Of a DNA stretch of 64,000 bases, positions 15,044-23,387 are shown piece after piece. The stretch's first letter is position 1, and each line of letters begins with the position of its first letter. The notes below the pieces were generated by a model that had not been told where the DNA came from, searched no databases, and was given only the letters and a program-made list of their open reading frames with translations. The stretch is taken from contig NZ_BAAAWU010000001.1 in the NCBI RefSeq assembly GCF_039535235.1, forward strand, positions 5,022,001 through 5,086,000, read 5' to 3'. The DNA comes from Streptomyces roseoviridis. Its GTDB lineage: Bacteria; Actinomycetota; Actinomycetes; Streptomycetales; Streptomycetaceae. The translations under genes were made by a program, and so were the position numbers.

Positions 15044-15122
15044 CCGGGCCGCCCGGCGGTCGTGGCGCCCACCGCACCGCGGACCGGGCCGCCCGGCGGT
15101 CGTGGCGCCCTCACCGCACCGC
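15044..15122. repeat. Imperfect 40-bp direct duplication at a convergent gene junction
   Basis: CCGGGCCGCCCGGCGGTCGT and the following 20 bases occur at 15044 and again at 15084, differing only by a 2-bp insertion (TC at 15111-15112) in the second copy. That insertion helps form the stop codon of the FAD oxidoreductase. The repeat lies between the converging 3' ends of bioY and that gene; the CCGGGC arms could also form a terminator. Confidence 0.8.
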
Positions 15123-16463
15123 GAACCCCGCGAAGAGGTTCGCCGGGTCGAGTTCCCCCTTGACCGCGGCGAGCCTCTTCGCCGTCCCGGCGTCGTACAG
15201 GCCCTCCGTCCGCCCGCGGTCGCCGAAGACGAAGCCCGCCGCCCGGCCGAGCGTCCGCGGGGCCAGTGCCTCCCGCACGCGCGCGTGCAGCTCGCCGACC
15301 GGCGCCACGCCCTCCTCGTCGAGCGGGTAGAGCGCACGGACGAGCCAGCCCGCCTCCCGGTACGCGTCGCGGTTCGGCACCGGCGCCTCGGCACCGAGGG
15401 CCCCGCCCAGATGGTTGAGCTGCACCACCGCCATCCGTCCGGCACCCGGCCCGGTCAGCCGCAGCACCCGGGCGAGCGCGTCCTCGTCGAGGTCGTCGAG
15501 GAGGATCCCGTCCCCCCAGTAGGCGTGCGGGAAGTCGGGGTCGGCGTGGATGGTGTGGCTGTCGGTGTACGGCAGCTCCCGCAGCGAGTCGCCGAGCGCC
15601 GGTCCGATCGCCCGCAGCGGCGCCACCAGACGCTCGCCCTCGGCCGCCTCGCCGGTGAACGCGACCCGCACCGACAGCACGTGGCGGCCGCGCAGGTGCG
15701 GGGGCAGCGCGGGCACGTCCGGGTAGACCAGGGCGGCCAGCGAGGAGGTCAGCGTCTCCGGCAGCTCCCGCGCCCAGGCCGCGTAGCCGCGCAGCACCTC
15801 GGCCGGGTCGACCACGGCGCCGTCGAAGGAGACCGAGCCGCCGTAGAGCCGGGCGACCGGCACCAGGCCGATCTCCACGGAGGTGACCACGCCCAGACCG
15901 TGGCCGCCGCCGAGCACCGCCCCGAAGAGCTCGTCGCCCGGCGCGAGCGCGTGCGCGGTCCCGTCCGCCGTCACCAGGTCGAGCGCGCGCACGTGACCGG
16001 CGGCCCAGCCGTACGTACGGCCGAGAATGCCCAGGCCGCCGCCGAGGAGGTAGCCGACCACGCCGACGCCGGGCGAGGAGCCGTTCAGGGGGGCCAGGCC
16101 GTGCGGGGCGGCGGCCTCGATCACCTGCCCCCAGCGGGCTCCGGCCGCCACCCGCGCGGTGCGGGCCACCGGGTCGACGACGACCTCGTCCATCCGCCGG
16201 GTGTCGATCAGCAGCCCGCCCTCGACGGGGCCGCCGCGCCCGTGCCCGGTGGACTGCACGGCGACCGTGAGACCGTGCTCGGCGGCGTACCGGACGGCGA
16301 CCCCGACCTCCTCGGGTCGGGTGGGCCGCACGACCCGGTCGGGCCGCACCGGGAAGGCGGTCTGGAACCCGGTGATCTGCCGGTCGACGGCCTGCTCGTC
16401 GGTGATCCGGTCGGCGGTCTGCTCGTCGGCGGTCTGCTCGTCGGTGGTCTGCGCTCCGGACAT
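15111..16463 (-). CDS. FAD-binding PCMH / BBE-type oxidoreductase
   Basis: A 450-residue enzyme. An N-terminal PCMH FAD domain (residues about 40-215: RPTRPEEVGVAV, STGHGRGG, GSSPGVGVVGYLLGGGLG) is followed by a substrate domain and a C-terminal berberine-bridge element (ELDPANLFAGF). The His in TGHG fits the 8-alpha-histidyl FAD attachment site. The second Cys anchor of bicovalent members is absent, as in this subgroup generally. Substrates of relatives are sugars, alkaloids or antibiotic intermediates; none can be assigned here. Residues 6-22 are a short tandem repeat (TDEQTADEQTAD). The SD sequence GGAGAG lies in a long hairpin and a second dyad precedes it, so expression is probably tightly controlled. 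Confidence 0.85.
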   Translation of the reverse strand: MSGAQTTDEQTADEQTADRITDEQAVDRQITGFQTAFPVRPDRVVRPTRPEEVGVAVRYAAEHGLTVAVQSTGHGRGGPVEGGLLIDTRRMDEVVVDPVARTARVAAGARWGQVIEAAAPHGLAPLNGSSPGVGVVGYLLGGGLGILGRTYGWAAGHVRALDLVTADGTAHALAPGDELFGAVLGGGHGLGVVTSVEIGLVPVARLYGGSVSFDGAVVDPAEVLRGYAAWARELPETLTSSLAALVYPDVPALPPHLRGRHVLSVRVAFTGEAAEGERLVAPLRAIGPALGDSLRELPYTDSHTIHADPDFPHAYWGDGILLDDLDEDALARVLRLTGPGAGRMAVVQLNHLGGALGAEAPVPNRDAYREAGWLVRALYPLDEEGVAPVGELHARVREALAPRTLGRAAGFVFGDRGRTEGLYDAGTAKRLAAVKGELDPANLFAGFAVR

Positions 16464-16464
16464 G

Positions 16465-16510
16465 GAAAGGCTCTCCGTTCCCGAGGTGGTCGGTGTACGG
16501 AGAGCCTTTC
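16465..16510 (-). promoter_or_regulatory. 13-bp-stem hairpin that would sequester the FAD oxidoreductase RBS
   Basis: In the mRNA, GAAAGGCTCTCCG (16510-16498) can pair perfectly with CGGAGAGCCTTTC (16477-16465) across a 20-nt loop. The 3' arm contains GGAGAG, the only SD-like sequence, and ends 1 nt before the ATG at 16463. Closing the stem would hide the ribosome-binding site. Translational control is inferred. Confidence 0.55.
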
Positions 16511-16514
16511 GCGG

Positions 16515-16539
16515 ATACCTGACAGGCTCCGTCAGGTAT
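16515..16539. promoter_or_regulatory. 25-bp dyad ATACCTGAC-N7-GTCAGGTAT
   Basis: Two perfect 9-bp inverted arms separated by 7 bp lie 52 bp upstream of the FAD oxidoreductase start and just beyond the 3' end of permease 3. Size and AT-tipped arms suit an operator for a dimeric TetR-, MarR- or GntR-type repressor. A terminator for the permease is the alternative, but there is no T-tract. No regulator gene adjoins it. Confidence 0.5.
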
Positions 16540-16557
16540 GGATCACGGTTCCGCGGA

Positions 16558-18018
16558 TCAGACGCGCTCGGTCTCCGGGCGCTTCTGGATCCGGTCCTTG
16601 ACGAGCCCGATCGCGAGCACGAGCGCGGCCACGAGCAGCGAGAGCACGACCTGCTCGCGGTTGCTGCCGCCGGCGTAGACCATGTAGCCGAGGACGAAGA
16701 CGATCATGGCGGCGGTCGCCCAGGTCAGGTACGGGAAGAGCCACATCTTCACGACCAGCTTCTCGGGCGCCTCGCGCTGGATGATCCCGCGCATCCGCAG
16801 CTGGGTCAGGCAGATGACCAGCCAGACGAAGAGGGCGACGGCGCCGGAGGAGTTCAGCAGGAAGGCGAAGACGTCGTCCGGCCGCCAGTAGTTGAAGAAG
16901 ACCGCCACGAAGCCGAAGACGACCGAGGCGAGGATCGCCGTGACGGGCACCCCGCGGGCGTTGGTGCGGGCGAAGGACTTCGGCGCGTCGCCGCGCTGGC
17001 CGAGCGAGAAGGCCATGCGGGAGGCGGTGTACAGACCGGAGTTCAGGCAGGACAGCACGGCGGTCAGGACGATCACGTTCATGATCTGGCCGGCGGCCGG
17101 GATGCCGATCGAGTCGAGGGCGGCGACGTACGAGCCCTTCTCGGTGATCGACTTGTCGTTCCACGGCAGCAGGGTGAGCACGACGAAGATCGAGCCCAGG
17201 TAGAAGACGCCGATCCGCCAGATCACGCTGTTGGTCGCCTTGGTCACGGCCCGCTGCGGGTCCTCCGACTCGCCGGCCGCCAGGGTGACGATCTCGCTGC
17301 CCATGAAGGAGAAGACGACCATCAGCACACCGGTGAGGATCGCGCCCGCGCCCATCGGGAAGAAGCCCCCGGTGTCGGTGAGGTGGGCGAAGCCCGCGCC
17401 CGGGTTGTCCGAGCCCGGCAGCACGCCGAAGACGGCGAGCAGACCGATGGCGACGAAGGCGGCGATGGCGACCACCTTGATGCCGGCGAACCAGAACTCG
17501 AACTCGCCGTAGGAGGCCACCGAGCCGAGGTTGGTCGCGGTGAGCACCACCATCACGATGAGCGCCCAGGCCCACTGCGGCACGGCCGGGACCCAGCTCT
17601 CCAGGATCACCGCGCCGGCGGTCGCCTCGACCGCGAGCACGACCACCCAGAAGAACCAGTACAGCCAGCCGATGGTGAAGCCCGCCCAGCGGCCGAGCGC
17701 CTGGTCGGCGTAGGCGGAGAAGGAACCGGAGGAGGGGCGGGCGGCGGCCATCTCGCCGAGCATCCGCATCACGAAGACGACCATGGCGCCGACCAGCGCG
17801 TACGACAGGAGGATGGCGGGACCGGCCGCGGCGATGCCGGAGCCGGAGCCGACGAAGAGGCCGGCGCCGATGACGCCGCCGATGGCGATCATCGACAGAT
17901 GGCGGTTCTTGAGTCCGGCCTTCAGGCCGTCGGAGCCGTGGGCGCCGGGGGAGTGCGGAGCGTGACCGGGGTCTCCGGTGTTCCCGCCTTCCTTCGCCAG
18001 GGTCGGCTGCGTGTTCAT
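16558..18018 (-). CDS. APC-superfamily amino-acid permease, paralogue 3
   Basis: A 486-residue permease that starts at the ATG at 18018 after AAGGAAG (6-nt spacing). The open frame continues 69 codons upstream, but that part has no transporter features. A 36-residue hydrophilic tail is followed by the GVIGAGLF helix. MRMLGEMAAARPSSGSF and SYGEFEFWFAGIKV correspond to the motifs of paralogues 1 and 2, but it is clearly more distant (WLYWFFWVVVLAVEA, CLNSGLYTASRM). Twelve membrane helices are predicted. It resembles GABA/aromatic permeases; substrate unknown. It lacks the CCCACAGTCT leader motif of the other two, so it is likely regulated separately. Confidence 0.88.
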   Translation of the reverse strand: MNTQPTLAKEGGNTGDPGHAPHSPGAHGSDGLKAGLKNRHLSMIAIGGVIGAGLFVGSGSGIAAAGPAILLSYALVGAMVVFVMRMLGEMAAARPSSGSFSAYADQALGRWAGFTIGWLYWFFWVVVLAVEATAGAVILESWVPAVPQWAWALIVMVVLTATNLGSVASYGEFEFWFAGIKVVAIAAFVAIGLLAVFGVLPGSDNPGAGFAHLTDTGGFFPMGAGAILTGVLMVVFSFMGSEIVTLAAGESEDPQRAVTKATNSVIWRIGVFYLGSIFVVLTLLPWNDKSITEKGSYVAALDSIGIPAAGQIMNVIVLTAVLSCLNSGLYTASRMAFSLGQRGDAPKSFARTNARGVPVTAILASVVFGFVAVFFNYWRPDDVFAFLLNSSGAVALFVWLVICLTQLRMRGIIQREAPEKLVVKMWLFPYLTWATAAMIVFVLGYMVYAGGSNREQVVLSLLVAALVLAIGLVKDRIQKRPETERV

Positions 18019-18223
18019 GAACGCTTCCTTCGGTATGGGGGCTGCTCGGGTCGCGAGCCGGAGACATGTAACCCGGAGACCGGTGAGTACGGAAGAGCTG
18101 ATTCCGGATCGTGATTCAGGACATATCCGGGAGAGGGGGCCGCGATCGACGGGACCGAAGTCCCGGACGAAGGTCCCGACCCCGCTGACCGTTACCCCGC
18201 CCCGGCCGTGCCACACTCGGACC
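18019..18223. promoter_or_regulatory. Divergent promoter region, permease 3 / rpiB
   Basis: This 205-bp gap separates the two divergent genes. CACACT (18212-18217) ends exactly 6 nt before the rpiB ATG and no SD is present, the pattern of a leaderless Streptomyces mRNA. A 6-bp dyad CCGGAT...ATCCGG lies near 18105-18130. Nothing else stands out. Confidence 0.4.
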
Positions 18224-18715
<492 letters not shown>

Positions 18716-18724
18716 TCAGCGGCC

Positions 18725-19537
18725 ATGCCTGAGGGGCACACCATCCACCGGCTGGCGGCCGACTACCGGGAACGGTTCGGCGGCCGGCCGGTGCGCGTCT
18801 CCAGCCCGCAGGGCAAGTTCTCCGACTCCGCCGCCCTCCTCGACGGCACCGTCCTCGCCCGCACCGAGGCCCACGGCAAGCACCTCTTCCTGGGCTTCGC
18901 CGACGAGGAGTGGATCCACATCCACCTCGGCCTCTTCGGCAAGGTCGGCTTCGGCGACGCGCCCGCCCCGCCGCCCACCGACACGGTCCGGCTGCGGATC
19001 GCCGACCCCGACGCCTACGTCGACCTGCGCGGACCCACCACCTGCGCGCTCATCACCGACGCCGAGAAGCGGGCGATACACGACCGGCTCGGCCCCGACC
19101 CCCTCCGCGACGGCGACGGCCCCGACAAGGCGTGGCGGCGGATCTCCCGGTCCCGCACCACCATCGCCGCCCTCCTCATGGACCAGAAGGTCATCGCGGG
19201 CGTCGGCAACGTCTACCGCGCCGAGGTCCTCTTCCGCCACGGCATCGACCCGTACCGCGCGGGCAGGGACCTGACCGCGCGGGAGTGGCGCGCGATCTGG
19301 GACGACCTCGTGACGCTGATGCGCGAGGGCGTGCGCCTCAACCGCATCGACACCGTCCGCCCCGAGCACACCCCCGAGGCGATGGGCCGCCCGCCGCGCG
19401 TCGACGACCACGGCGGCGAGGTCTACGTCTACCGCCGGGCCCACCTGCCCTGCCACGTCTGCGGCGGCGAGATCCGCACCGCCGACCTCGCCGCCCGCAA
19501 CCTCTTCTGGTGCCCGACCTGCCAGAGCGGCGCCTAG
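18725..19537 (+). CDS. Fpg/Nei-family DNA glycosylase-lyase (Nei2-like)
   Basis: A 270-residue base-excision repair enzyme. The mature N-terminus PEGHT supplies the catalytic Pro2 and Glu3, and the GHT form rather than GELPE points to the Nei/Nei2 branch, which removes oxidised pyrimidines. VGNVYRAEVLFRHGI (helix-two-turn-helix) sits near residue 160. The C-terminal zinc finger is CHVCGGEI, then FWCPTCQ, with four Cys. It follows rpiB by 9 bp. The glycosylase and beta/delta-lyase activities are inferred from the intact Pro, Glu and zinc finger. It converges with the Eis-like gene, and a small CCCC-TTC-GGGG hairpin sits between them. Confidence 0.88.
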   Translation: MPEGHTIHRLAADYRERFGGRPVRVSSPQGKFSDSAALLDGTVLARTEAHGKHLFLGFADEEWIHIHLGLFGKVGFGDAPAPPPTDTVRLRIADPDAYVDLRGPTTCALITDAEKRAIHDRLGPDPLRDGDGPDKAWRRISRSRTTIAALLMDQKVIAGVGNVYRAEVLFRHGIDPYRAGRDLTAREWRAIWDDLVTLMREGVRLNRIDTVRPEHTPEAMGRPPRVDDHGGEVYVYRRAHLPCHVCGGEIRTADLAARNLFWCPTCQSGA

Positions 19538-19556
19538 CGGGCCCCTTCGGGGACCC

Positions 19557-20786
19557 CTAGAACCCGTGCGGCAGCCACGGCGCGACCGGCGAGCCGAACG
19601 CCACGGACGCCTCCACCAGCGCACCCTCGCGCAGCTCCCGCACCCGGCCCGCCGCCGCGAGCGACACCAGCGACACCCCGCCCAGATAGGCCGATCCCAA
19701 CTCCCGTACGGACAGCGCGAGATCGGCCGCGTCGTCGGTACGGACGCAGACCGCGCCCTTCGCGTCACCCGTCAGCCGCCAACGCCCCTCGTTCCACGGG
19801 CAGAACGCGTCCTCGACCTCGAACACCACGTCCACCGGGGCCTGGTACGTCCGGGCCTCAAGCGCCGCCCCGACCTCCACCAGGCGCACGTACAGCCCGT
19901 CCCGCAACGTCATCGCGCACCGCCGGAAATCCGAGACCAGGTGCTGCCAGCCGTCGTCCACGGGACGACTGTGGAAACGGACCTGCGAGGTCAGGTCCAC
20001 CGAGCACAGGAAACGCCACAACGCGGCCTCCGCCGCCGGATCGAGACCCGCCAGCTCCCGCACCGCGACGACCCCGCTCGCGCCCGTGAAGTCCCACTGC
20101 GGCTTGATCGCGTAGTGCGCGAAGCCCACGACCTCCCCGTCCCGCTCGGCGAGCACACAGTGCCGAGGCGAGGCGCCGTCCCGGTCGCCCGGCGGGTCGA
20201 TCAGCGGCAGCCGCTCCCAGCCCGGGCGACGGGCCAGCATGCCGGGGCGGCGCGGGACGAGCCGCGCGTACACCGCCTCACAGGCGTCCGCGGCCTCCGC
20301 CAGGGTCGCCCGCCGCAGCGTCACCCCGTCCGCGTCCGCCGGCACCGTCAGCCGCACCCGGGTGGTGTCGATCGACCCGTAGGCCGAGTACGCGGCGACG
20401 CCGTACCCGAACCGTCCGTAGATCGCCGGCTCCGAGGCCGTCAGGACGGCCAGCGGCTCGCCCCACGCGCGGACGTCGTCCAGCTGGCGCCGCATCATCG
20501 AGGTGAGGATCCCGCGCCGCCGGTGCGTCCCGGCCACGCTCACCATCGTCACCCCCGCCGCCGGTACCGACGCCCCGCCCGGCACGGTCAGGCGGAACGT
20601 GAACGCCCCCGCCGTACCGACGCACAGGTCCCCGTCCCAGGCGCCGATCGACCGCGCGGGCTCGGTCAGCTCCCGCCAGAGCCCGCGCTCCTCGTCCGAC
20701 TCCTCGACACCCCCGAACGCGAGCTCCAGAACGCCGTACCAGTCGTCCCACACGGCGGGGTCGAGCACCCGCAGTTCAGTCGTCAT
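19557..20786 (-). CDS. Eis-like GNAT-family N-acetyltransferase
   Basis: A 409-residue protein with the three-part Eis layout: an N-terminal GNAT domain with the acetyl-CoA loop VAGTHRRRGILTSMM (about 88-102), a middle pseudo-GNAT domain (about 150-290), and a C-terminal SCP2/sterol-carrier-like domain (from about 300). The extreme C-terminus is Phe (PWLPHGF), the residue whose carboxylate acts as base in Eis enzymes. Mycobacterial Eis acetylates several amines of aminoglycosides and a host protein Lys; Streptomyces homologues are widespread and mostly uncharacterised. The ATG at 20786 begins MTTELRVLD. It is divergent from the PP2C gene. Confidence 0.85.
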   Translation of the reverse strand: MTTELRVLDPAVWDDWYGVLELAFGGVEESDEERGLWRELTEPARSIGAWDGDLCVGTAGAFTFRLTVPGGASVPAAGVTMVSVAGTHRRRGILTSMMRRQLDDVRAWGEPLAVLTASEPAIYGRFGYGVAAYSAYGSIDTTRVRLTVPADADGVTLRRATLAEAADACEAVYARLVPRRPGMLARRPGWERLPLIDPPGDRDGASPRHCVLAERDGEVVGFAHYAIKPQWDFTGASGVVAVRELAGLDPAAEAALWRFLCSVDLTSQVRFHSRPVDDGWQHLVSDFRRCAMTLRDGLYVRLVEVGAALEARTYQAPVDVVFEVEDAFCPWNEGRWRLTGDAKGAVCVRTDDAADLALSVRELGSAYLGGVSLVSLAAAGRVRELREGALVEASVAFGSPVAPWLPHGF

Positions 20787-20894
20787 ATGCCATCGATATC
20801 AGCGCCCCGCGGACCGACGCGACCCGATTTCGAATGCAATGTCACCTGGGTCCCCCCTGCACGAGCTCCGAGCGGGTGGATAGGGTCCAGGCCA

Positions 20895-22040
20895 ATGGGA
20901 CGTCGCGGTGGAGTGGACTCGTACGCGGCCCGGATGCGCAAGAGCGCCCACCGGGTCCGCGTCGCGCTGCGCCGGTCCGGGGTCGACTACTTCCGCGGCG
21001 ACGGCTCCGACTGGATCGCCCTCGCCGGCCTCCTCCTCACCGTTCCCGCCATCGCCTTCGGCACTCTCGTCAACCCCGTGTGGTGCTCGCCCACCGCCCT
21101 CGTCCTGCCGATCGTCGCCGGCGGGCTGCTGCTGCGCCCCGCCAGCCTCCTCGGCCTGTACGCGGCGGCCGCCGGCGCCCTCATCGTCGAGTCCGTCGTC
21201 CTCGGCCCCTACACCCAGGGCCCCGCCCGGGTCACCCCCGGCACGGTCCTGGTCGTCGCCGCCTGCGGCTTCTTCGGACTCCTCATCGCCCAGTTCCGGG
21301 CCCGCGTCGGCGTGCCCTGGCGGCGCGGCGGCACCATGCTCTTCGATCTGCGCGAACGCATCCGGGTCCAGAGCGCGCTGCCCCGCCTGCCGGCCGGCTG
21401 GCACCGCGAGATGGCGCTGCGCCCGGCCGGCGGCCAGTCCTTCTCCGGTGACTTCGTCGTCGCCGCCCGCACCAACGGCGGCCGGACCCTGGAGGTCCTG
21501 CTCACCGACGTCTCCGGCAAGGGCATGGACGCGGGCTCCCGCGCCCTGCTGCTCTCCGGCGCCTTCGGCGGACTCCTCGGTTCCCTGCCCCCGCACGGCT
21601 TCCTGCCGGCCGCCAACGCCTACCTGCTGCGCCAGGACTGGGACGAGGGCTTCGCCACCTCCATCCACCTCGTCCTCGACCTGGAGTCCGGCGACTACGA
21701 ACTCCTCTCCGCCGGCCACCTGCCCGCGCTGCAGCTCCACGCCGGCAGCGGACGCTGGGAGGAGAAGGCCGCCGAGGGCCCCCTCCTCGGCGTCTACGAC
21801 GGCGCCGAGTTCCACCCGGTCAAGGGCTCCCTGCGCCCCGGCGACGTCCTCATGCTCTTCACCGACGGCCTGGTCGAGAGCGCCGACCGCGACATCGCCG
21901 AGGGCATCGACCGGCTCACCGGCGAGGCCGACCGCTACGTCACCGCCGGCTTCGAGGGCGCCGCCTGGCACCTCATCGAAGCCTGCGCCAAGGACGTCAA
22001 CGACGACCGGGCGCTGCTCCTCATCAGCCGCAAGGGATGA
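20895..22040 (+). CDS. Membrane-bound PP2C-type (SpoIIE domain) protein phosphatase
   Basis: A 381-residue protein starting at the ATG at 20895. The much longer open frame upstream is the antisense of the Eis-like gene. Residues about 43-140 form three to four hydrophobic segments (GLLLTVPAIAFGTL, LVLPIVAGGLLL, VLVVAACGFFGLLI). Residues about 155-381 form the SpoIIE/PP2C phosphatase with SFSGDFVVAAR, LLTDVSGKGMDAGSRA, LSAGHLPAL and LMLFTDGLVESAD, which hold the metal-binding Asp residues. There is no PAS/GAF or kinase domain. In Streptomyces such enzymes dephosphorylate anti-anti-sigma factors, though no partner lies nearby. TAGGGT at 20881-20886 lies 8 nt before the start. The next gene starts 4 bp after the stop. 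Confidence 0.9.
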   Translation: MGRRGGVDSYAARMRKSAHRVRVALRRSGVDYFRGDGSDWIALAGLLLTVPAIAFGTLVNPVWCSPTALVLPIVAGGLLLRPASLLGLYAAAAGALIVESVVLGPYTQGPARVTPGTVLVVAACGFFGLLIAQFRARVGVPWRRGGTMLFDLRERIRVQSALPRLPAGWHREMALRPAGGQSFSGDFVVAARTNGGRTLEVLLTDVSGKGMDAGSRALLLSGAFGGLLGSLPPHGFLPAANAYLLRQDWDEGFATSIHLVLDLESGDYELLSAGHLPALQLHAGSGRWEEKAAEGPLLGVYDGAEFHPVKGSLRPGDVLMLFTDGLVESADRDIAEGIDRLTGEADRYVTAGFEGAAWHLIEACAKDVNDDRALLLISRKG

Positions 22041-22044
22041 CGCC

Positions 22045-22506
22045 ATGACCGGTACGCCGTACCTGACCCCCGCCGAGGTCGAGGCCCTCGCCGTGGCCGC
22101 CCACGCCGGCCAGACCGACAAGGCGGGCCGGCCCTACGCCGAGCACCTGCGGGCCGTCGCCGAGGGGGTACGCGCGCGGGGCGGCAGCCCGGACCAGATC
22201 GCGGCGGCCTGGCTGCACGACGCCGTCGAGGACGACGCCCTGTCCGAGCGGTGGCTCGCGGACGCCGCCCTGCCGCCGCAGGTCAAGGCCATGGTGCTCG
22301 CCCTCACCAAGCGCCCCGGCGAGGAACCGGAGGACTACGCCCGCCGCGTCCTCGCGGTCCCCGGCGCCCTCCTGGTCAAGGAGGCCGACCTGGCCCACAA
22401 CGCCGACCCGGCCCGGCTCGCCGCCCTCGACCCGCCGACCAGGGACCGGCTCACCGCCAAGTACGCCCGGATGCGCTCGCTGTTGGGTCTCGCCCCGCAG
22501 GAGTGA
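22045..22506 (+). CDS. Small HD-domain phosphohydrolase (RelA/SpoT-hydrolase-like)
   Basis: A 153-residue single-domain protein. AHAGQTDKAGRPYAEHL (His20, His34) and AAAWLHDAVEDDALS (His58-Asp59) match the HD metal site and the ED pair of RelA/SpoT-type hydrolases, and KEADLAHNAD provides the distal Asp. Size and motifs resemble small alarmone hydrolases (Mesh1-like), which remove pyrophosphate from ppGpp, though ppGpp as substrate is inference. It starts 4 bp after the phosphatase stop and must be co-transcribed and probably coupled to it. Confidence 0.75.
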   Translation: MTGTPYLTPAEVEALAVAAHAGQTDKAGRPYAEHLRAVAEGVRARGGSPDQIAAAWLHDAVEDDALSERWLADAALPPQVKAMVLALTKRPGEEPEDYARRVLAVPGALLVKEADLAHNADPARLAALDPPTRDRLTAKYARMRSLLGLAPQE

Positions 22507-22680
22507 TCAGGGCCGCAGAGATCAGGACGGAATCCGTCACGTTGGCTTGATTTCGACGGCGACGATTCGTCACCCCACCGCCCGGGGCAGGAAGTTGGTG
22601 GCACGATAGATGCGGCGGGGGTGTTCTGTGACGTGCGCTCCCCGGCGGCAAGGCGGGACCGACCGAGGGTGTGATCAGTT

Positions 22681-22875
22681 GTGGCCATTTCACTGTCCGT
22701 GGTGCTGCTGTTGGCGATCATCCTGGTGGTGCTGATCCGCGGCGGAAACCTCAAGGCCGGCCCGGCCGTCGTCGCGGTGCTCTTCGGCTTCTTCCTTGCC
22801 TCCACCGGCATGGCCGACGACATCCAGCGCTTCCTCGACTCGATAACGCGCACCATCGGAGCGATCAAGTTCTGA
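22681..22875 (+). CDS. Small hydrophobic membrane protein, unknown function
   Basis: A 64-residue protein with a GTG start. Two hydrophobic segments (ISLSVVLLLAIILVVLI and AVVAVLFGFFLASTG) flank a short GGNLKAG turn, and an amphipathic tail follows (MADDIQRFLDSITRTIG). I do not recognise a named family. The codon positions show the strong G/C third-base bias of genuine genes here, and a perfect terminator follows 38 bp after the stop, which supports a real transcription unit. Its SD is weak. Proteins of this size and topology are often accessory subunits or sensors; no claim is made. Confidence 0.6.
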   Translation: MAISLSVVLLLAIILVVLIRGGNLKAGPAVVAVLFGFFLASTGMADDIQRFLDSITRTIGAIKF

Positions 22876-22912
22876 TCCGGACGCGTCCGGACGGGACGGC
22901 ATCCGGGCACGA

Positions 22913-22953
22913 CGAAGGAGGCCCGCCGGACCAGGTCCGGCGGGCCTCCTTCG
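22913..22953. terminator. Perfect 18-bp bidirectional terminator hairpin
   Basis: CGAAGGAGGCCCGCCGGA (22913-22930) pairs exactly with 22936-22953 over the 5-nt loop CCAGG. It separates the small membrane protein gene (plus) from tRNA-Gly (minus) and can serve both. Confidence 0.85.
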
Positions 22954-22955
22954 TA

Positions 22956-23029
22956 TGGAGCGGGCGACGGGAATCGAACCCGCGTAGCTAGTTTGGAAGA
23001 CTAGGGCTCTACCATTGAGCTACGCCCGC
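22956..23029 (-). tRNA. tRNA-Gly (anticodon TCC)
   Basis: The minus strand reads GCGGGCG (acceptor), GCTC...GAGC (D arm), CTAGT-CTTCCAA-ACTAG (anticodon arm, anticodon TCC), CGGGTTCGATTCCCG (T arm), CGCCCGC, then T and an encoded CCA. The 74-nt length includes CCA. A TACGAT element at 23075-23070 lies 41 bp upstream as a possible -10. Confidence 0.97.
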
Positions 23030-23160
23030 GAAGCGGCGCCGCAGGCGGTGTGGCCGCGGCACGGACGCCATCGTAGCGGGTCCTGGCGGGTGCCCGCACG
23101 CTCCTCGGAAAGTGGGGGCGTCACACCGTCCCCGTCCATGTACCCTACGTGTCGCACCGA

Positions 23161-23237
23161 CGGGGTGTGGCGCAGCTTGGTAGCGCGTCCGCTTTGGGAG
23201 CGGAAGGCCGTGGGTTCAAATCCCGCCACCCCGACCA
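23161..23237 (+). tRNA. tRNA-Pro (anticodon TGG)
   Basis: CGGGGTG pairs with CACCCCG. The anticodon arm is TCCGC-TTTGGGA-GCGGA with anticodon TGG, and the T arm is GTGGGTTCAAATCCCGC. The discriminator A and an encoded CCA end at 23237. It lies 150 bp upstream of tig and is divergent from tRNA-Gly. Confidence 0.97.
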
Positions 23238-23387
23238 CCAGCCAAGATCACGTTGTGGGGCGCCAGCCGCTTGCGGTTACTATGCAAGCTGCGTGCCCGT
23301 GTGTCTCTCTGACCGGGCCGATCGGCCGGAACCGCCCCCTGGCGGCGACGCCGGAAACCAGGAATCAGTCACCAAGGAGACCGAACC

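Noticed and set aside
19566..20894. 443-codon upstream extension of the PP2C gene
   Set aside because: This part is the antisense of the Eis-like acetyltransferase and lacks phosphatase or membrane features. The ATG at 20895 has a -10 box just before it.
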